Origin: JBEPTX01 sp041691795
Lineage (GTDB): Bacteria; Patescibacteriota; Saccharimonadia; Saccharimonadales; Saccharimonadaceae
Direction of reading: 5' to 3'
Assembly: GCA_041691795.1 (NCBI GenBank)
Contig: JBEPTX010000001.1
Coordinates: forward strand, 248,001 to 312,000
DNA: 64,000 nt
The notes under the pieces were generated by a model that worked only from the letters and a program-made list of their open reading frames with translations, was not told the DNA's origin and did no database searches. A program made the position numbers and the translations under genes. Numbering within the stretch: position 1 is the first letter of the stretch; each line of letters opens with the position of its first letter. Shown here piece by piece: positions 60,365-64,000 of this stretch.

Positions 60365-61894
60365 ATGGAATCAGAAGACTACAAAGTCAAGATCGGTGCG
60401 CTTATTCAGCAAACTCGCCAGCACCGAGGCCTGACACAAACTCAATTAGCTGAAGCATTAAGCACCAGTCAGAGCGCTATTAACCGCATCGAAAAGGGCG
60501 GCCAAAACATCAGCCTCGAGATGATCGCGCGCATTAGCGATGTACTATCACGTGACATTATGACACTCAATAATAGCGGAAAAATTAACTTTCGCGTTAA
60601 CGGTGGCCGCAAATTATCTGGTGAAATCGATGTCAAAACCAGTAAAAACGCTGCCGTTGCACTACTATGTGCCGCACTACTTAACCGTGGCAAAACAACA
60701 CTTCGACGCATGGTACGTATCGAGGAAGTCAATCGTATCATCGAAGTTCTCGTCAGCATTGGCGTCAAAGTTCGTTGGTTGAACGACAATAATGACCTCG
60801 AGATTATTCCACCAAAACGCCTCCACCTCGAAAATATGAACATCGAGGCCGCCAAACGGACACGTACAATTATTATGTTCCTTGGCCCACTACTCAACCA
60901 ATACCCAGAGTTTCGACTCCCATTTGCCGGTGGCTGTAATCTTGGTACTCGTACAGTCCAACCTCATATGAACGGCCTCCGCGCCTTTGGATTGGATGTT
61001 GAGGCAACCACTGACTACTACCACGCAAAAGCCACCAAAAAAACCATCACCCGCCCAATTGTCCTGACAGAACGTGGTGAAACCGTGACCGAAAACGTCA
61101 TCATGGCGGCCGCACTTCACCCTGGCGTAACAGTTATTCGCAATGCGAGTTTCAATTATATGGTTCAGGATCTGTGTTTCTACCTCGAAAAACTAGGTAT
61201 CAAACTAGAAGGCGTCGGAACAACCAACTTGACCGTCCATGGTGTTGCCAAAATCGACAAAGACGTCGAATACTGGCCTAGTGAAGATCCGATCGAAGCC
61301 ATGAGTTTCATCGCTGCTGGCGTCGTCACGGATAGCCAAATCACTGTCAAACGCTCACCGATCGAGTTCCTCGAAATCGAACTTGCGACACTGGCCGAAA
61401 TGGGCCTCCAATACGATATTAGTGACGAATACATGGCCCGCAATGGCAAAACTCGACTGGTTGACATCCATTTGAAACACTCCAACTTGCATGCGGCTGT
61501 TGATAAACTTCATGCACTTCCCTTCCCTGGTATTAATATGGATAATCTTCCATTCATGGGGCTGATCGCAACCGCCGGGAAAGGCCGTACGCTCGTACAC
61601 GACTGGTCATACGACAACCGTGCGATCTACTTTACCGAACTAAGCAAACTCAATGCCAAGGTTGAACTACTGGATCCACACCGCGTCTACATTGACGGAC
61701 CAACCAAGTGGAAAGTTGCCGATGTTGTCGCCCCACCTGCCCTGCGTCCATCTGTCGTCGTTCTGCTGGCAATGTTGGCCGCGCCTGGTCATTCAATTCT
61801 GCGTGATGTCTATTCAATTAATCGTGGGTACGAAGATTTTGCTAACCGACTAAATAGTCTAGGTGCCGAAATCGAAACCATCCGCGAAATCTAG
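60365..61894 (+). CDS. murA: HTH-MurA fusion: UDP-GlcNAc 1-carboxyvinyltransferase
   Basis: 509 residues. Residues ~8-66 are an XRE-type helix-turn-helix (GLTQTQLAEALSTSQSAINRIEKG). Then a full EPT-fold MurA domain: SKNAAVALL (substrate Lys), and the catalytic Cys loop FAGGCNLGTRTV. It adds enolpyruvate to UDP-GlcNAc, the first committed step of peptidoglycan. TTGACA (60329-60334), 17 bp, TAAAAT (60352-60357) and 7 nt to ATG mark a strong leaderless promoter. The domain may sense the enzyme's own DNA or only help oligomerise. Confidence 0.95.
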   Translation: MESEDYKVKIGALIQQTRQHRGLTQTQLAEALSTSQSAINRIEKGGQNISLEMIARISDVLSRDIMTLNNSGKINFRVNGGRKLSGEIDVKTSKNAAVALLCAALLNRGKTTLRRMVRIEEVNRIIEVLVSIGVKVRWLNDNNDLEIIPPKRLHLENMNIEAAKRTRTIIMFLGPLLNQYPEFRLPFAGGCNLGTRTVQPHMNGLRAFGLDVEATTDYYHAKATKKTITRPIVLTERGETVTENVIMAAALHPGVTVIRNASFNYMVQDLCFYLEKLGIKLEGVGTTNLTVHGVAKIDKDVEYWPSEDPIEAMSFIAAGVVTDSQITVKRSPIEFLEIELATLAEMGLQYDISDEYMARNGKTRLVDIHLKHSNLHAAVDKLHALPFPGINMDNLPFMGLIATAGKGRTLVHDWSYDNRAIYFTELSKLNAKVELLDPHRVYIDGPTKWKVADVVAPPALRPSVVVLLAMLAAPGHSILRDVYSINRGYEDFANRLNSLGAEIETIREI

Positions 61895-61932
61895 CCTTCA
61901 TCTGTTAAGTATGCTACAATCATCTAGTATTT

Positions 61933-62010
61933 GGCGAATGTAGCTCATCTGGTTAGAGCGCCGGGTTGTGGTTCCGGAGGTAGTGGGTTCAATCCCCATC
62001 ATTCGCCCCA
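61933..62010 (+). tRNA. tRNA-His(GUG)
   Basis: Cloverleaf with the His-specific extra G(-1) paired to discriminator C73, acceptor GCGAATG/CATTCGC, D arm GCTC/GAGC, anticodon loop TTGTGGT (GUG), T stem GTGGG/CCCAT, and encoded CCA. TACAAT upstream near 61916. Confidence 0.96.
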
Positions 62011-62050
62011 AATAAAAATAACCATCCTTGGATGGTTATTTTTATTTGGG
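62007..62050 (+). terminator. Hairpin containing the CCA end of tRNA-His
   Basis: About 20-bp perfect stem (62007-62027 with 62030-62050), arm starting within the CCCCA end of the tRNA, with a T-rich 3' arm. Confidence 0.75.
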
Positions 62051-62062
62051 ATGTATTGACCG

Positions 62063-62215
62063 GATTGAACCCACTACTCGACAGCCTCCGGCTGGCGATA
62101 AGTAGTGGGTCGTGCAGCGAGTGCAGCAAAAGAAAGCAGCGTTAGCTATTTTCTTTTGCAAACGAGCGGAAGATGGAATATTTCTTAAAAAATATTCCAG
62201 ATACCCCCATCATTC
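62063..62215 (+). repeat. Inverted and direct partial copies of tRNA-His
   Basis: 62063-62078 is an exact 16-nt inverted copy of the tRNA-His T-arm. 62101-62110 is a direct copy of its start and pairs with it. Two hairpins follow (62126-62135/62150-62159 and 62174-62183/62190-62199), then an 11-nt exact copy (62205-62215) of the tRNA T-stem/acceptor 3' strand. The gap 61895-62226 therefore holds only the tRNA and these copies. Confidence 0.75.
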
Positions 62216-62226
62216 CCCATCACCCC

Positions 62227-62628
62227 CTAAGCAAACGGATCATGCGTACGCGTAGGTGGTTCAATAAAATGTTCGCGTTTAGCAACCGACGCATCAATCT
62301 TATTAACAGCGACACCGCCACCTCGACGGTTGGCAAATCCAGCTCGATCGCTAAATTTGCCAGTACTCGCATCGTACACACGCCCACCTTTTTGATCCGC
62401 AGTCCGTGCTTTGACCGATGAACCTTGCAATCCTAGACGTGAATGCATATACGAACCAACTGTACGTGGTTTGTTCATCAGCTCGCGTCGTCGTTCTATC
62501 GATACCCCCCCAGCCCCAGCGCCCATGACACCCGATGCTGCAGCTTCGGCATAGCCATTGCTATGCAAAACATCCGATGTGTTCAGATCAGGGTCAATAA
62601 AATTGTTGAGGTTTACGATATTTGCCAT
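62227..62628 (-). CDS. Hypothetical protein
   Basis: 133 residues, Gly/Ala- and Arg-rich, without a membrane helix; conserved-looking N-terminus MANIVNLNNFIDPDLN. AAGGA is upstream of the ATG, and TACAAT before that. No family recognised. It converges on the tRNA-His trailer. Confidence 0.6.
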   Translation of the reverse strand: MANIVNLNNFIDPDLNTSDVLHSNGYAEAAASGVMGAGAGGVSIERRRELMNKPRTVGSYMHSRLGLQGSSVKARTADQKGGRVYDASTGKFSDRAGFANRRGGGVAVNKIDASVAKREHFIEPPTRTHDPFA

Positions 62629-62685
62629 TTATATTTTCCTTATGCTTTTTATTGTAGCAAATTTACTGGTATAATGAACAGACTT

Positions 62686-62760
62686 GCGGGTGTAGTACAG
62701 CGGTTAGTATACAAGTTTTCCAAACTTGGGATCGGAGTTCGATTCTCCGCACCCGCACCA
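62686..62760 (+). tRNA. tRNA-Gly(UCC)
   Basis: Cloverleaf: acceptor GCGGGTG/CACCCGC, anticodon stem CAAGT/ACTTG with loop TTTCCAA (UCC), T stem CGGAG/CTCCG, discriminator A and encoded CCA. TATAAT at 62670-62675 gives a very short leader. Confidence 0.97.
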
Positions 62761-62800
62761 AAGTAATAGGACGTCATTCGACGTCCTATTACTTTGGTGC
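62755..62800 (+). terminator. Hairpin containing the CCA end of tRNA-Gly
   Basis: A 21-bp perfect stem (62755-62775 with 62780-62800) and an ATTC loop; its 5' arm begins GCACCA, which is the tRNA end. No T-run follows. Confidence 0.75.
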
Positions 62801-62802
62801 CA

Positions 62803-62821
62803 GCAGAGAACCAAACTCTCG
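62803..62821 (+). repeat. Inverted degenerate copy of the tRNA-Gly T-arm
   Basis: Aligned with the reverse complement of the T-arm it matches at about 13 of 17 positions. It starts 3 nt after the CCA hairpin. Confidence 0.45.
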
Positions 62822-62843
62822 TCAAATCATGTATAATATTCTT

Positions 62844-63224
62844 ATGTATAAAAACTTCCTCAAAAAAATCGTCAGTCTTGAATACGCAGTCGCAGCCCTC
62901 TTTGTCATGGCATTTTTTGTCATTGTTGGTCGGTTTGACTGGTGGTGGTTACTCGTCTTCTTTCTGGTTGTCGACATCAGTGCAATCGGCTACGTTTTCG
63001 GCAACAAGGTGGGTGCGTTTACCTACAATCTTGGTCACAGCATCATTGGCCCAGTCCTCCTCGCTATCACCTACATTATGACTACCAATGAAACCGTCCT
63101 CTTTGTGACACTTGTATGGTTATTCCATATCTTTATCGATCGTGCACTTGGGTATGGGTTGAAACACAGCACCAGCTTTCACCACACACATCTTGGCCCG
63201 ATTGGCAAAGCCAAACAGAAATAG
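62844..63224 (+). CDS. DUF4260 family membrane protein
   Basis: 126 residues with three to four membrane helices and a conserved GYVFGNKVGAFTYNLGHS and FIDRALGYGLKHSTSFHHTHLG ending, typical of DUF4260. Role unknown. The ATG at 62844 is chosen as TATAAT (62832-62837) is 6 nt upstream: leaderless. Confidence 0.88.
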   Translation: MYKNFLKKIVSLEYAVAALFVMAFFVIVGRFDWWWLLVFFLVVDISAIGYVFGNKVGAFTYNLGHSIIGPVLLAITYIMTTNETVLFVTLVWLFHIFIDRALGYGLKHSTSFHHTHLGPIGKAKQK

Positions 63225-63242
63225 GTATAATAGCCCAGGTAT

Positions 63243-63318
63243 GCCCCGGTAGCTCAGTGGATAGAGCAGAGGACTTCTAAGCCTAAGGTCGTTGGTTCGA
63301 TCCCAACCCGGGGTACCA
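63243..63318 (+). tRNA. tRNA-Arg(UCU), with mismatched anticodon stem
   Basis: Acceptor GCCCCGG/CCGGGGT with G-U at the first pair, D arm GCTC/GAGC, anticodon UCU in loop CTTCTAA, T stem GTTGG/CCAAC, encoded CCA. The anticodon stem is GAGGA/GCCTA: positions 27-43 (G-A) and 31-39 (A-G) do not pair. It may have been rebuilt by an integration event, or be decaying. Confidence 0.8.
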
Positions 63319-63326
63319 AGGAAATT

Positions 63327-63890
63327 ATGAATATTTTTAAAAAACTAATTAATATTTTATCTTTAGAATTTATTACTAATAAGCATAACTTGCGTCTTCG
63401 AAAACTAGAACAGTTAAAGCGAAATGAGATCGATGCAGCATCTGGATTCAACCCAGTACCATTAAAAGATAATGAAGAGTTGGATATATTTAAATCCACC
63501 AAACAACTTTCTATCCAACGGCAGTACTTAAAAGAGACCCTGGAACGAGAGAAAACTAAAAAATATACAAAAACCGAGATTGCAAAAGAGAAAGAAATTA
63601 ACGCACATCTTAACAAAGCAGCAGATTTTCGATCCGAACAGTTAAAGGTAGTAATGGAAATGGCCAACTTGAAACTGATGCAAGTTATGCTATCCTTTTT
63701 CCTAATCTTTATTGTTTTTACTGTTTTAGCGTTCTTGTTTCCTTTTTTAGGTATGTATATAAAAGTGGAATATTACTCAACTGTTGCACAGATTTTACCT
63801 GTCTTGCTAATTGCTTGTTTCTTTTCTGGGGATGAAGAAGAGGCTACATGGAGGAATTTCTGGCAGTTTGCTCAAAATAAAAGTACTTGA
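63327..63890 (+). CDS. A+T-rich membrane protein of unknown origin
   Basis: 187 residues. Lys/Glu-rich helical N-terminal ~115 residues, likely coiled coil (QLSIQRQYLKETLERE), then two membrane helices (about 120-145 and 150-167) and an acidic tail. It starts 9 nt after tRNA-Arg(UCU). Base composition is much more A+T-rich than nearby genes, as in transferred DNA. A hairpin at 63954-63974 may terminate it. The last 110 bp of the window show no gene. Confidence 0.6.
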   Translation: MNIFKKLINILSLEFITNKHNLRLRKLEQLKRNEIDAASGFNPVPLKDNEELDIFKSTKQLSIQRQYLKETLEREKTKKYTKTEIAKEKEINAHLNKAADFRSEQLKVVMEMANLKLMQVMLSFFLIFIVFTVLAFLFPFLGMYIKVEYYSTVAQILPVLLIACFFSGDEEEATWRNFWQFAQNKST

Positions 63891-64000
63891 ACTATAGCTA
63901 CTATTGTTGGTGAAGCAGTTTGCCTGGATGCACTAGCAACTGGAGAGTCCAATACTTTGCTATTTTTGCAAAGTTTATTTTCAATTGGATTCCTAGTTAT

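Noticed and set aside
1..64000. CRISPR arrays, rRNA genes or insertion sequences
   Set aside because: No regularly spaced repeats, no rRNA core sequence and no transposase seen.

Overview
The window reads as a Candidatus Saccharibacteria (TM7, Patescibacteria/CPR) chromosome. This is an inference from gene content: single-copy housekeeping genes in short operons, many small secreted or single-pass proteins, sortase-type surface anchoring, repeated Tyr-Gly motifs in exported proteins, and no amino-acid or lipid biosynthesis. TGA ends many genes, so the code looks standard. I see no rRNA, CRISPR array, insertion sequence or complete prophage.

Layout. 1-4687: tail of a Pro/Ala-rich protein, a multibranched RNA-like structure, an LPHTG surface protein and a membrane histidine kinase. 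4733-7537: an E1/ThiF-like adenylyltransferase with a GNAT-like partner, then a lone response regulator. 7530-10940: folD, small membrane proteins, tRNA-Lys(UUU) and a DUF192 gene. 10999-14703: three ATP-grasp enzymes and a retropepsin-like protease of the RimK/RimB type. 14979-16773: dnaJ and a Crp/Fnr regulator. 16842-22379: a surface locus of secreted proteins sharing NTT-G-ATSG repeats, an LPNTA substrate, a sortase and a glycosyltransferase-like membrane protein. 22287-31302: FAD oxidase, YdjM-like, HIT, dnaK, grpE and hrcA, with CIRCE sites. 31105-33867: tatC and tatA between two paralogous small proteins with Tat-like leaders. 33971-40489: DUF916/WxL-like secreted proteins and tail-fibre-like proteins. 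40581-48507: lepA, murJ, ftsH, tilS and dinB. 48752-55183: membrane and redox genes (DipZ, fasciclin, MarR, MFS). 55306-63318: five tRNA genes, murB, a type IV pilin, glyA and an HTH-murA fusion. The last 0.7 kb is A+T-rich and may be foreign.

Two gene-expression styles stand out. Many housekeeping genes have a -10 box 6-9 nt before the start codon, so they are probably translated from leaderless mRNAs. Several surface-protein genes instead have strong Shine-Dalgarno sites, some behind hairpin-rich 5' leaders. The heat-shock genes dnaK, hrcA-grpE and dnaJ each carry a CIRCE operator placed over the -35 box.

The most unusual signal is around the tRNA genes. Both tRNA-Lys genes are preceded, exactly 140 bp upstream, by an exact copy of their own first 18 nt, and the sequence between includes an antisense copy of their D-arm region. 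Four tRNA genes (two Lys, His, Gly) are followed by a long hairpin whose stem contains the CCA end, then an inverted copy of their own T-arm. These tRNAs are therefore flanked by decoy and antisense copies of themselves, which I have not seen described.
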